Shown piece by piece: positions 10,865-22,557 of a stretch of DNA of 64,000 nt. The position numbers and the translations under genes are program-made. The DNA is from Humulus lupulus. Taxonomy: Eukaryota; Streptophyta; Magnoliopsida; Rosales; Cannabaceae. Below the pieces are notes generated by a model. That model was not told where the DNA came from. It was given only the letters and a program-made list of their open reading frames with translations, and did not search any database. Location: the NCBI RefSeq assembly GCF_963169125.1, contig NC_084793.1, forward strand, positions 39,272,578 through 39,336,577, given 5' to 3'. Within the stretch, counting starts at the first letter, position 1, and each line of letters starts with the position of its first letter.

Positions 10865-13800
10865 TTATGAAGTAGCATGAGCATGTGGAGGATCTTGCTG
10901 AGGCTGCTGGTCGACTGTGGTATCAGCACCCCGTCAACGCCCTCAATGCATGTGGCTAAAGAAATCTCGGGGGATCCCTGAGCCTTCTCCTCCTCTTCAA
11001 GGCGAGCAATGCATCTGGTCAGCTCAAACTGCTTCATACGTTCTGGTAAATAGTCAAAGTTTGCCTTGCGGTTGTTTTTCCAGAACATATAAAAGCAGTT
11101 AAATGTGGCTCCTTTGAACCTCTCCAAGTTACTGGCGTTTGCTTCTTCGAGCGATTTAACTTTCTCCTCAAACTCAGCAGTTTCTTTCCTACTGATAACC
11201 AACTCGTCTTGGAGTTTGGAGGCCTCTGTGTAGTTCAGCATTGAAGACTCCTTGTACTTCTCTTGGTCTCCATGACTTTGACCAGGGTCTCCTTGTGTTG
11301 CTTCTGATCATCGACCAGCTTGGCATTCTCCTCCAACAGTTCAACATTTTCTCCTCTGCCGCTTTGAGCTGCTCGACGTGTTTAGCCTCGACCATTTTAA
11401 GCTACTCGCCAAGTCTCTCCTCGTACTCTGCAGCCATTGCCTCCAAGCGGCGCCAACCAGTGCTCATAGTTATAACTCCCTGCGATCAGAAAAAAGATAA
11501 AGTTGTCAGTGGAAATAAAATGACAAGGTGAACTTACACACAACAAGAATGGCAACTTACGCTGAGTACTTCGTTCAACGCGCGGCTAAAGATCTGGTTG
11601 ACTTTCAGGGAGTCAGTATTGCTGATGGCTTCTTGGCTGCGCCGGTGCCTTGATAACTTCTTCAACTTATCATTGGCTGAGTTGAAAGCTATGTTCATGA
11701 GGGCCTCCCCTCGTGTATTTCCTGCATGATCAGGAGGAGTTTGATCGGCGGGAGATAGGGGAGGAGTCTGGTCGGCGAGTGTTGGTGGAGAAGTCTGGTC
11801 GATGGGTGCTGGAGGAAGTGTCATTTCCTTGACAGGAATGGGAATACGAGGATCCTCAATCCAGGTTCTCTTCCTGGAGGGATTGCTGCTGCTTTCCTCA
11901 GGGTGCTGCCTGCTCTCCTTCTTTCTGCTCGCAGGAGCAGTGACTTTGGGCTGGCTGTATAGATCAAATGGTTCTTCGGCAGACATGACTGTAGGATAGA
12001 AACATACAATCATGCAATATAAATTGAGATATTTACTAAAGCAAGGAAATAAGAGTAAGGAAAATTCTAAGTAATATACCTGTGCCCTTATTACTGGTCG
12101 ATACATTATCTATACTACTGCTACACTCACTCTCTGCCTTGAAGAAGTCTAAATTTAAACTAGTCGCGAATTTAAAGTTGCCGTCCCCGTCAAATAAATG
12201 ACAGGGAATGTGCAAACTGTCTAAGAGTGAGAATTCAATATCGTTCTCATCCGAAGACTCAGGTGTGGGCTCGGGGTGTTCAGGAAGCTTCTGCTTGCCC
12301 TTCCCATGTTGAACAGGGACAACAGTTGCTCGCAGAGTGTTGGAAGGTCCCTGATGGTCACTCTTGTAGCCCGCCTTCTTGGAGGTTGTGACACATCCTG
12401 GTGCTGCTCGGGGATCTCTCCCCCAGTAGCACTTCCCGCTGTTGATTCCCTTACATCTTGGTGAGGTGCAAGAAGGCCGACCAGCCTTAGGTTGTTCTCC
12501 GTGACCAGCTCTTTGACACTCTTCTCAATATTTTTCATGCTGGCCAGGGATGCTGCCCTTATCTCCATCTCTGGAGTAAGGCCTGGTCGATACCACGGAC
12601 CTGAACAACACCGAAGTTATAAAGAAAGTATAGAAAAGCTGGAAGAAATCAAGCGACCAGTGAATAAAAAATTTACCTCCTTGAGTGAAGGCCAGGTTGT
12701 TAGCGACTAGGTCTGCTGTGAGGAAGTACTCCTGGAAGTACTTCCCTACATTGGACTTGTGGGTGATGTTGCTCAGGAAGGTGCGAGTAGACTCCTAATG
12801 GTAGAAATGGAAGAACCCAGTGTTGTTGTGATTGGAGTTAGACTTGAGATCGAACAGGTAATTGATCTCATGTGGCGTAGGAACGGGCCACTTATTGTGG
12901 TTATAGAAGATATAGAGTACAGAAAGTACTCTATATCTGTTTGGGGTGATTTGAAAAGGGGCGACCTCGAAATAGTTTGCCACCCCCTGAAAGAATGAAT
13001 GAAGAGGCAGGGTTGCCCCTGCCTCAATGTGATACCTCGACCAGGCACTGAAGCGCCCCCAGGCACATTTTCCCGCTGGTCAGGTGAGACCATACTTCCT
13101 GAGATAGTTGTTTACCATCCTAGGCGAGATAATGCTAGGAGACGGTACACACCATTCGACCTCTGGCCTAACGCCATCACGAGGTCGGGCTTTAGGTTGA
13201 ATTTCTGGTGGTGAAGTGTTTATTGGCTGGGGGTTTGTGGAAGGAGCTTCAGTATGAGGGGCAGGCTGGTTAGAAGGAGGGTCAGAGGTTCTCTTATTTA
13301 TACGAGTTGTATACTTTACTCGACCCATATTCACTTGTTTGGTCGGAGGTCTATCTGCTGGGACTTGCTGAGAAAATGGAACCTCTAGAAACAGCAAAGG
13401 CGATTGCTCTTAGTCCTCGAATAGTAGCGCGGGCAAGTCATCGTCAATCGGCCTCTCACCTCCCCACGGGTCGTGCATGAAAATCTGCGAACAGAGAAGG
13501 GGAGATGAGAATCTACGGCCAACAGGCAAAAGAAGTAGAAACGTTGGGATAATGTTGCTCGTGTATAAAAGTTAAGCTTTTATATGACCAGCAACATTCT
13601 AACTAAAACACTTAAATTCTGCGAACAGTTTGAAAAGAGGATTAAAAAGTAAAAGTGAAAAGTTTTGTTTTTTAAGGAAATTTTTTTTACTCTGAGAAGG
13701 GGCGGGAAAAACCCAGATTTTTCCAAGTATCTAAAAATTGAATTTTTACTTTGATTCTACGCCCTAAAGCAGTAATCCTAACTCACAAGCCAATTCCTAG

Positions 13801-14105
13801 ACCTCATTTAGTGTTTTTCCCTATCCTTACATGCTACTACCTACGAGCCCGATTACCCCAAATCAAATTTTATCAAGAACATTCGGAAACTCAGAGACCA
13901 AAATACTAGAAAAATCAAGATATGATTATTGCATGGAATATCAGAGACAAAGAAGCTCGAGAAACTTACTTGGATAAAAGATTTAAGTGAAGACACGAGC
14001 GATTTGGGCAACTGGATAGACACTCCACGGATCACCAAAGTTGTATGAATTCTTCTGAGTTCTTTGAGTTTTATTCTTCAGCATTCTTGAGGAAAAAAGG
14101 CAAAG
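10865..14105 (-). pseudogene. Antisense five-exon gene of the Tat element (putative Transposase_28/'gypsy-type transposon' protein with coiled-coil tail)
   Basis: The minus strand gives exons 14105?-13970 (leader), 13484-12677, 12600-12080, 11988-11561 and 11479-10865, bounded by GT..AG introns of about 485, 76, 91 and 81 bp (for example donor CCAA/GTAAGT at 13970/13969; acceptors TTCGCAG at 13485, GTTCAG at 12601, CTACAG at 11989, GATCGCAG at 11480). ATG is at 13478. Exon 2 holds SPRMVNNYLRKYGLT and ANYFEVAPFQITPNRYRVLS, the domain I recall as PF04195; exon 3 an acidic stretch; exon 4 a basic, Pro-rich part with a repeated DQTxP motif; exon 5 a Glu/Lys-rich coiled coil ending CFYMFWKNNRKANFDYLPER. 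Reading phase is kept across junctions. Stops (about 13412, 12797, 11418) and frameshifts (near 13073, 12300, 11350, 10915) show decay. Function unknown. Confidence 0.75.
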
Positions 14106-14133
14106 TAAAAAGTAAAAAATGAAAAGAATGGAT

Positions 14134-14141
14134 TATTTATA
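14134..14141 (-). promoter_or_regulatory. TATA box candidate for the antisense gene
   Basis: The minus strand reads TATAAATA here, about 30 bp upstream of the proposed leader exon. The placement fits a plant core promoter, but the transcription start is inferred. Confidence 0.45.
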
Positions 14142-14346
14142 TTGATCGAGGCACAGTTAATAAGGTAATGATGGGGGATGAATTTTTGAAACATGGGGAA
14201 ATGTGTCAGCCGTCAAAATGCTTTTTGGGAAACTGCAACGACATGATTGGTTGCCTTTTTTCGAGAAGGTACTGACAGGTGTGACAAGTCATGCGAAGGG
14301 TCGGTCGGTTAAGTTTACTTTATGCTAGTCGTAGTAAAATAAACTT

Positions 14347-14361
14347 GGGGGGGGGGGGGGG
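14347..14361 (+). other. Polypurine tract (15 G) of the Tat element
   Basis: An uninterrupted run of 15 G followed by caaa precedes the LTR start at 14366, as expected for the plus-strand primer. Confidence 0.75.
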
Positions 14362-14365
14362 CAAA

Positions 14366-14980
14366 TGTTTACCCAAAAGTAGACTGCCTGATGACGTGGC
14401 AGGATTGGCCTACACGTGGGATGCACAATTTTAGTGAATATAATCTGTTCGACCACCGACCAGGAGAGAAGTGACTCATCAGACATCAGAATTATGGGCG
14501 ACCAGTCTGGTCGCATATATTCATTTATTTTCTTCAGATATGTAATCTCTCATTTATCTAATAATTGCGTTTTTTATTATTACCTAGATACATCTGTATT
14601 AAATGTAATTAAGGCCCAATGACCCATGTTAACCTCCTTGAGCCTATAAATAAGAATGAAAGGGCTCAAGGGAGGAGACTTTTTTTTTTTTTTGGAATTT
14701 TTCTTCAAAAACTCGAGAATTCTAAGAGAGAATCAGAGTGTTTTTATCCACCATATTTGTATTCTTCCTAAAGCTTGCGAAACTCGTGAACCCGGAGTTC
14801 ATTGATCACAGTTCTTGGGATTTTATATCAATAAGAACACTAAGTGGACGTAGGTCATTACCATTCCATTGTGGTTGAACCACTATAAATCTTTCTCTGT
14901 AGTTTATCTTTTCGTCTTGATTTCATCTCATTTTTATCGTTTATTTGACTCCATGTCGTTGACCAATTCAAGGGTCAACA
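14366..14980 (+). repeat. 3' LTR of the Tat element
   Basis: It starts tgtttaccc and ends gggtcaaca, giving near-complementary TG..CA termini over 615 bp, directly behind the G-rich PPT. A TATA-like tataaata at 14645-14652 is followed by a T-rich leader. The direct repeat partner lies outside or was lost with the 5' end. Confidence 0.85.
14645..14652 (+). promoter_or_regulatory. TATA box of the Tat LTR
   Basis: tataaata lies mid-LTR in the position of the U3/R promoter. Confidence 0.5.
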
Positions 14981-17316
14981 AAAGGTAGTTACACCTGAAT
15001 TAGTTTATTCTCTTCATATTTGTTTTTCAATCTTGTTTATCATTATTTCATATTTTAATGTTTTGATGCAATTTTCTTAAAACTTTTGGGACTTGAAAAA
15101 ACCAATCACCAACTGCATCAATCATAATACATTTCAATGTTTTTTTAATTGTGTTCATAAATTCCATATAATTGACAAATATGTGAAATATTCACTTTAG
15201 AGAATTTTGCTAAAATATCACAACTCTTTAACAATTATGTTTCTTTTTATATATCTTAATGAATAATATCATTTTTGTATAATCTTCACGATATATAGAA
15301 GACCTTATCTCAAGGATCTGTAATTTTTTTTAATATGCCATAGACATGGAACTTTACAAATTCTAATGTAATCATTTGTAAATAACTATAAAATAAATAC
15401 TATAGAGAAATCAATATTAAATATGTGAGATAGTAAGAACACATACATATGAATATAATCATATTTACGATAACAAGACATTAAACCATCTAATACTATC
15501 ACAATAGTAAAATAACAACTTACATATACATTTTTTTTATGATCAATATATATATAGTATGGTAATCATATAAACATATCTTCGTAATAAAATATTTTTT
15601 ATCTTAATAAACTATGATGACTAGAGGCTTGGTAATAAATTTTGTTATCAACACAAGATGGTGGTTGAAGATTGAATCATCTAGTTCAGATTCAACGAAT
15701 GATTATGACTAGAGATTCATGATAATAATTTGAACCTACAAATAATGATAGTTAGATAGTCGTGCTGATAATGTGTTATAAAACTATTAAGATTACAGAA
15801 ATATAAAGTATAAATAGATAGAATAATAGAGAGATGCAAAGAGAGAGTGAAACTCTTGTATGTATTATTTCAATGGGAGAAGGACCCCTACTTATACAGA
15901 TAAATAAGTCCTAAGGAAATCAGGTAACTACTCTGAATACAATCAAGAATTAATTCTAATATTTTACTTTGAATAATTTAGTGATTCTTCATTATTATGG
16001 ACATCCATATATATACTATTTAAACCAATTTGTATGATTTTAGGATATAATGATTTGGATTGGGAGAAAATGTGAAAATAACATTTTCTATTTTGTAGCT
16101 TAAAGTTAGAATCAATATTTTGATTGAAAATTTGTAAACAAATAACCAATCAAATATTTATGTGGGTTCTACCATTTTTTAGTTTTAGAAATTATAAAAT
16201 TAAATTTGGATTTACTAGCAATTAGACCCTAATATATTTTGCACTAAGAATTTCTTTTTTTTTTTTGTTGATAAAAGACCCCACAAGAAAATAAAAAACT
16301 AATAATTCTAACAAGTTATAGGTTTTCAAGAGTAAGATGGTATTTTAACAAATTTTTACAAAATAAATTAATCAGAGAGCTCACAATCCTCAAAACTTAA
16401 TCCAAGGATTAAAATTCTATGAGGGACTTGGTCCTTCAAAAGCAAATGAGGGATTAAAGAAGTGCTTTTTTTTTTTTTTTTAATTAGGACGCATCTTCAA
16501 TATATATGTTGGGAAAAGTTAAATTAAAGATTTTATGCTAATTCGAAAAATGAGCCCTGATGTATCAGTCTCTTATAGCAACTTACATATATTTAATATA
16601 ATTTTTTTTTGAATGAATATTTAATAAATTTTTAACTAGCACTTTTTGTTGTGCCATATATAAAACAAAAGAATAAAGACAGGCTATATTCTAGTGCACG
16701 AAATTGATTTTACAGCATTATTTTATATGAAAAACTAGTGCAAATATTTCTAACTCACCCTATATTTTTAAAAAAATATACCTTAACTTCTAATTAAATA
16801 TTTGGAAAACCATACTTTTGAAATATAAAATAACAACAATATTCTGAACTTTTGAAAAAACAAACATAATTTCTCTCTCTCTCTCTCTTCCCAAAAAGCT
16901 CAAATATGAGTTTTTTTTTTTTTTTTTTTTTTTAAAAAGTATGTATTATTGAATATATATATGAGTATAAATCATCCAATTTTAAGTTAATTTTTATATA
17001 TTATGTGTATGTTTGTTAAAATCTTAACAAATATGAGTATGGATTATTCGATGTGATAACTCTCGAATTTTTCATGAAAATTTGATGACTTTTTGTTCAT
17101 TCTATCACTATACTCTAAACAAATATGAGTATAGATTATTCGACACGACACTGTTGAATTTTTCGATGAAATTTTGATAAGTTCGTATGTTTTGTTCATC
17201 ACATCACTATATTTTGACCAAATTCCATGCTTTTTGATAGGGGTGTTTTGGTCAAAATCTTCCAGCAAATCTTTTCATTAATTTCACGTGTTTAGGGATA
17301 TGTGAATAGTCCATTG
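14981..17316. other. AT-rich intergenic/TE-derived DNA without recognisable genes
   Basis: No coding motif was found. Near 15755-15785 the minus strand reads TTTTATAACA followed by ATTATCAGCACGA, which resembles an LTR end plus the following sequence of some copia elements, so a decayed minus-strand copia LTR may lie here. Simple repeats include (CT)n at 16872-16889 and a T-run at 16911-16933. Confidence 0.4.
17027..17217 (+). repeat. Two-copy degenerate tandem repeat, unit about 95 bp
   Basis: The block starting caaatatgagtatggattat (17027) recurs as caaatatgagtatagattat (17121), each followed by gaatttttc, ttttgttcat and atcactata at matching spacing. This is a local tandem duplication that has diverged. 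Confidence 0.6.
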
Positions 17317-19190
17317 TGTTGGGGTTTTATATCCTAATTAAAACTTAATTTCTTTGTAATCTCATTTATTATCAATAAAAAAATAGAAATTAATTTTTGA
17401 ATTTGTCAATCACTTTGCTCACATGTTTTATTTTCATGATTATTTGTTTAATATAAACTTCTATTAAATCCCGAGCATATAGTTAATCGTATTTATAGTG
17501 ATGTAATCACAGTGGAATATAATTATGATTATATGTTCAAAAATAAGTTAGTCCAAAGATTAGTCAGTGCACAAGATTTACACTGACTTGTCAATCTACG
17601 ATATGATCTACTAACACATTATAGTGTTATGTTCTTTCCAGAACATTAACATAGTAGATAAGAGCGGTTGTATTTGTTACATCAGGCTAGACCGATATTG
17701 ACAATAGATGTGATAAGTTAACTTATCGTTATTATCTATTCTAGTCATATCATATAGTTGACCATATGTCAATTTAATCTCAATTCAGAGTGGTTAGTAT
17801 TCTAACTGATTGTATTATTTGAGTTCTTTGACTTGTTCGTTACTAGCTTACCCTACGAACTAGCCCATACTTACATCTTGGGAACTCGGTAGTATAATTG
17901 AGTGGGAGTGTTAATCATAGATATGCACATCAATAGCTTCTGATGAAGAAGTGAAACGATGATTTCCTTTTAGTTTGGTTCAAGGTCCTAAATGATAGAT
18001 ATCTCATTTCAGTAATTAATATTAGTTTTCTGAAATATCATTTACAAGGAATCAAGTGTTTTAAGGATAAAGTACAATGAGGGGTAAAATGGTAATTTAG
18101 TATCATCTCATTGTAGACCGTCTATAGATGATTGAGTGATAATTATGGTTGTAACAATGGATAATTAATAACGTATCTATATTGCTTATAGACCGTTCTA
18201 TGAATTCAAGAGTGCAATTCTGAATCTTTAGTGGAGTCACGATGAATTAATAAGTTAGTAAATTTATTTGTTAAATTTATGATAACTTATTGGAGCTTGA
18301 TTTCATAGGCACATGGTACCCATGGTACATTGGATAAAATAATCTAGATAGTCTCAATTAATTGATTTAATTATCAATTAGAATTATCAAAGTTGACCAG
18401 GTCAATTTCGAATAGTTTCACAGAGTTGTACAATTTAGAGAAGAAAATAAATTTTATGGCAGATTTATAAATTAAGACAAATTGGTATCTATATTAATAA
18501 ATAAGTTTAAATCAATGTTCAAATTATAAACAACTAATTTGATAAAATATTTAATTAATTAAATCAATAGAAAATAATACAAGCCTTAATTTTAAGTCCA
18601 ACAGACTTATAATTAAATGAGAAATTTCACGGGCCTAAAGCCCATGAGAATTTCGACCTAATGGCTAATATTATCTATTATTTTATTGATTTTTTTATTA
18701 AAATAAATGACCTAATTGAGCCTATAAAATTAATGCTAACTGAGAGTTGAAAATAGAATATTAGACGATGTGACAGATGATCTGAAGATCTAGCTTTGAT
18801 GCTTTAGGGTTTTAGACTCTCTCTACAATATAAGTCATTTTCTAAGCCTCAATATTCTCTTCTATTCTTCTTTTCTTTGTATCTATCTCATGTGTTGAGA
18901 ATTGCTCACTCTAATCTAGGTGATTCTAAGGATACTTTAGAAGACTGTGAAGAAATTTGAAGACCGGTTTAGTTTCTTGGTGATACCCTGCGACCGAAAG
19001 GATACAAGGGTTAGAGAAATTGAATGAATGACTTATTCATTCCGTTGCGTATAATGTAAGTGTTCTTATCCTTATCCCTGTTTAAATTCAATTGTATAAA
19101 CATGTTCTAGGTTGTCTTATATTAATGTGTTTAGTATATGATTTACATGAAAATAATTAAGATCCTGATCCTGTATAAGTTTTCCCGATA
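17317..19190 (+). repeat. Copia-type LTR A (5' LTR, plus orientation)
   Basis: It starts tgttggggttttat and ends aagttttcccgata, about 1,874 bp. The sequence is the inverted counterpart of LTR C (30620-32479) and partly of LTR B (20960-22512). It is followed by a primer-binding-site-like tctcagagcc near 19196, so it was a 5' LTR. Its end gata is decayed from the aaca seen in C. Confidence 0.75.
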
Positions 19191-20959
19191 ACTTGTCTCA
19201 GAGCCTTTGGTAATCTTTATTTTTATGCATGAACATGGTAAAATTTGAATTATTTGAAGTATTGAATAATTTGATGAATTTCACGTTTTTTATGAAGCAT
19301 ATTGATTCTTATATGATCATTAACAAATTTGGGTTTTTTTGTTATGTTTTCTATGCAATTAATTTTCATAAATGCTTTATTTGATATAAAACATGGTAAA
19401 AATTATTTAGAAAACGTTTTTGGATTGAAAAATTACACAATTTTTTTCTGGGCTCTAACCGCGGCGACAATTTCACTGGCCGCGGCCTGCGATTAATTTT
19501 TCTTAAATCTTTGAATTTTGAATGTATTTTTTAATGGGTTAATACAAAAATATCATATTTTTCTCTATTATTTAAAAATATCTTTTTTGAAATACGATAT
19601 TTTTGTTGGTTGATTTTTTTTTAAAAAATAGATGTTTTCTACAAACATTCAAATTTAAATTTAAAAATAAGTTAACTAGTTAATTTTAAATATTTTTATA
19701 TATTAAAATATTGTAATTAAGTTATTAGATATTAAACATATTTTTTAATACTTGATTTTTTTTAAATATGATATTTGAAGATATTAATATTTGATTATTC
19801 TATGGATTTTAATATTTAAATTATATGAAATTTGAAAATTTGTTGATTAGATATTTTTATGGATTTTTGAATGTGTTTAATTGTTTAAGATATTTTTTAA
19901 AAAACAGCGAGTGATATTTGTTTAAAATTTATAACTGATTAAATTTTAAAAATATCACATTTTTCAAACAAATTAATAAAATATTTTTTTAATAAATAAG
20001 ATTTAAATCAACTTTAGTTAATTATTGATGAATCATATTTAAATTAATTTAATATTTTTTTAAAATGACCTAAACTAAGTTGATTGTTGATAAAATTAAC
20101 TTATGTTAATTGTTGATAAATTTAATTTAAATTGACTTATTTATTTTTACAAAATTTAATTAATTCGAATTTTGGATAAATTCTAGAAAATTAATTGTGA
20201 TATTTTTGCAAATGAAATAAATTGTTGTATTTTTGCATAAATTTATAGACTTGCTCATATAGTAACATGATTAGGTCCATCCAATTATAACATATTTGTT
20301 TGCACTATATGTATTTTTGCAATTGGGCTTAGATGCGTATAATGACTCGTATGTTTGCTTAATATATGGATTTTGCTAAATAAATCATTCATAAAATGAT
20401 ATGTTTTATTTGGGCCCATTTAAAAAATGCAAAGTTTAAATTCCTCTCTTATGGGTGGTTCCACTTGTGAAGACCCATTTGATTTACATAAAAATTAATA
20501 AAACAGAGGTTTAAATTCTTGTCTTTTGGACTTTGTATGGAAGTATGGGGGCCTTAGTAGTGGGAACGATATACTGGACCCAACCCTCCTCCATATAAGC
20601 CCAATTGTTAAGGCCTATTTGCCTGAGTTGGACTTAATTGTATAGGTTCATTATGATAGTTAAACCTAAAATTGATTAGCAACAAATTAATTCTAATTTA
20701 ATTGAATTTGTTTCCATGTGACATTTTAGAATTAATAGAAAATTATAGGACTTTGGGGTTTTTTTTTAAAATTTTTTGGAGAACCATAGTCATTAATTTT
20801 CAAGAAAATAAATAATAAAATATTATTTTAATAATGAGCTTATTTTAAAAAATTGTATTCGATCACCACCGTTGGTTTAGCAAGGTCAATAACTTAATGG
20901 GGCCTCGAGACGTTTTGATTCGTCCCCCTACGAAAGGTGTTCATTAGTTATTTTGACAA
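19191..20959 (+). mobile_element. Internal leader of the copia-type element behind LTR A, noncoding
   Basis: It is AT-rich without open frames. The first part (to about 20300) is an inverted copy of 29445-30619 behind LTR C, including a GC-rich cluster at 19450-19490 (ggccgcggcctgcg) and the shared gattaggtccatccaatta near 20270. It is cut off where LTR B begins. Confidence 0.6.
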
Positions 20960-22512
20960 TGTTAGATTTCAAAAGATAGATTGAATTCACACAGAGAGAA
21001 TGATAAGAACACTTACATTATTGTGCAGCGGAATGATTGAATCATTCCTTTAGTTTCTCCAACCCTTGTTTCCTTTATGTCGCAGGGTATCACCAAGAAA
21101 CTGAACCGTTCTTCAATTTTCTTCACAACCTTCCAAAGTATCCTTAAAATCACCTAGACTAGAGTGGACAATTCTCAACACATGAGATAGATACAAAGAG
21201 AAGAAGAATAGAAGAGAAATTTCACATTAAATTATAAGCCCATTGGACTTAAAATCAATGCTCGTATTATTTTCTATAGATTAATTAATTAAATAATTAT
21301 TTAAATCCTTTATTAAATTAATTATTTATAATTTGAACATTGATTTAAACTTATTTATTAATTTAGATACCAATTTATCTTAATTAATAAATCTGCCCTA
21401 ATTTCTATTTTCTTCTCTAAATTATATAACTATGTGAAACTATCAAAAATTGATCTGGTCAACTTTGATAATTCTAATTGATAATTAAATCAATTAATTG
21501 AGACTATCTAGATGATTTTATCCAAGGTACAGTGGGGACCATGGGCCTATGAAATCAAGCTCCAATAATTTATCATAAATTTAATTCTTTGTGACTCCAC
21601 TAAAGACTCGTAATTGTACTATTGAATTCATAGAACTCTCTATAAGCAATATAGATACGTTATTAATTATCCATTATTACAACCATAATTTTCACTCAAT
21701 CCTCTATAGACGGTCTACAATGAGATGAAACTAAAATACCGTTTTACCCCTCATTGTATTTTATCCTTAAAACACTTAGTTCTTTCAAAATGATATTTTA
21801 GTAAACTAATATTAATTACTGAAATGAGATCTCTATCATTTAGCACCTTGAACCAAACTAAAAGGAAACCATTGTTTTACTTCTTCATTAGAAGCTATAG
21901 ATGTTCATATCATGATTAACACTCCCACTCAATTATACTACCGAGTTCCCAAGATGTAAGTATGGGTTGTCCGTAGGGTAAGCTGGTAACGAACAACTCA
22001 AAGAACTCAAATAATATAACTAGTTAGAATACTAACCACTCATAGTTGAGATTGAATTGACCTATGGTCAACTATATGATAGGACTAGAATAGATAATAA
22101 CATTATGTTTACTTATCTTATCTACTGTCAATATCGGTCCAGTTCGGTGTAACAAATACATCTGATCTTATCTACTTTGCTAATGTTCTGGAAAGAACAT
22201 AACACTGCGATGTGTACGTAGATCATATCGTAGATAGGCAAGTCAGTGAAAAATATATGCACTGACTAATCTTAGGACTAACTTATTTTGAACATATAAT
22301 AATATTTATATTCCACTATGATTACGTCACTATAAATATGATTAGTTATATGCTCGGAATTTAATAGAAATTTATATTAAACAAATAATCATGAAAATAA
22401 AACATGTGAGCAAAGTGATTGACCAAGTCAAAAATGGATTTCTATTATTTTATTGATAATAAAATCAGATTACAAAGAAATTGAGTTTTAATTAGGGCAT
22501 AAAACCCCAACA
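20960..22512 (-). repeat. Copia-type LTR B (3' LTR of the minus-strand copia element)
   Basis: In minus orientation it starts TGTTGGGGTTTTATG at 22512, directly behind the PPT-like AAGTGGGAG of the minus-strand copia polyprotein, and ends TCTAACA at 20960. Compared with LTR C it lacks about 230 bp (C 30960-31185) at a short homology (gaaattt) and has a different 3' terminus, so B and C may not belong to one insertion. Confidence 0.7.
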
Positions 22513-22557
22513 AACTCCCACTTGCACTAATTGAACCTAATGCCTTAATTCTAATAA

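Larger units (their letters stand above)
5814..14980 (+). mobile_element. Tat-lineage Ty3/gypsy retrotransposon, 5'-truncated, with 3' LTR
   Basis: The order is gag, protease, RT, RNase H, second (archaeal-type) RNase H, integrase, a long 3' region with an antisense gene, a G-rich PPT and a 3' LTR. The second RNase H and the antisense gene between pol and 3' LTR are family features of the Tat group (Retand, Grande and relatives). The 5' LTR, leader and most of gag are missing, so no target-site duplication can be checked. Several frameshifts and stops show it is dead. Confidence 0.85.

Noticed and set aside
10917..13214. Plus-strand frames between 10.9 and 13.2 kb
   Set aside because: They are shadows of the minus-strand exons; only the minus strand shows consistent splice sites and domain-like sequence.
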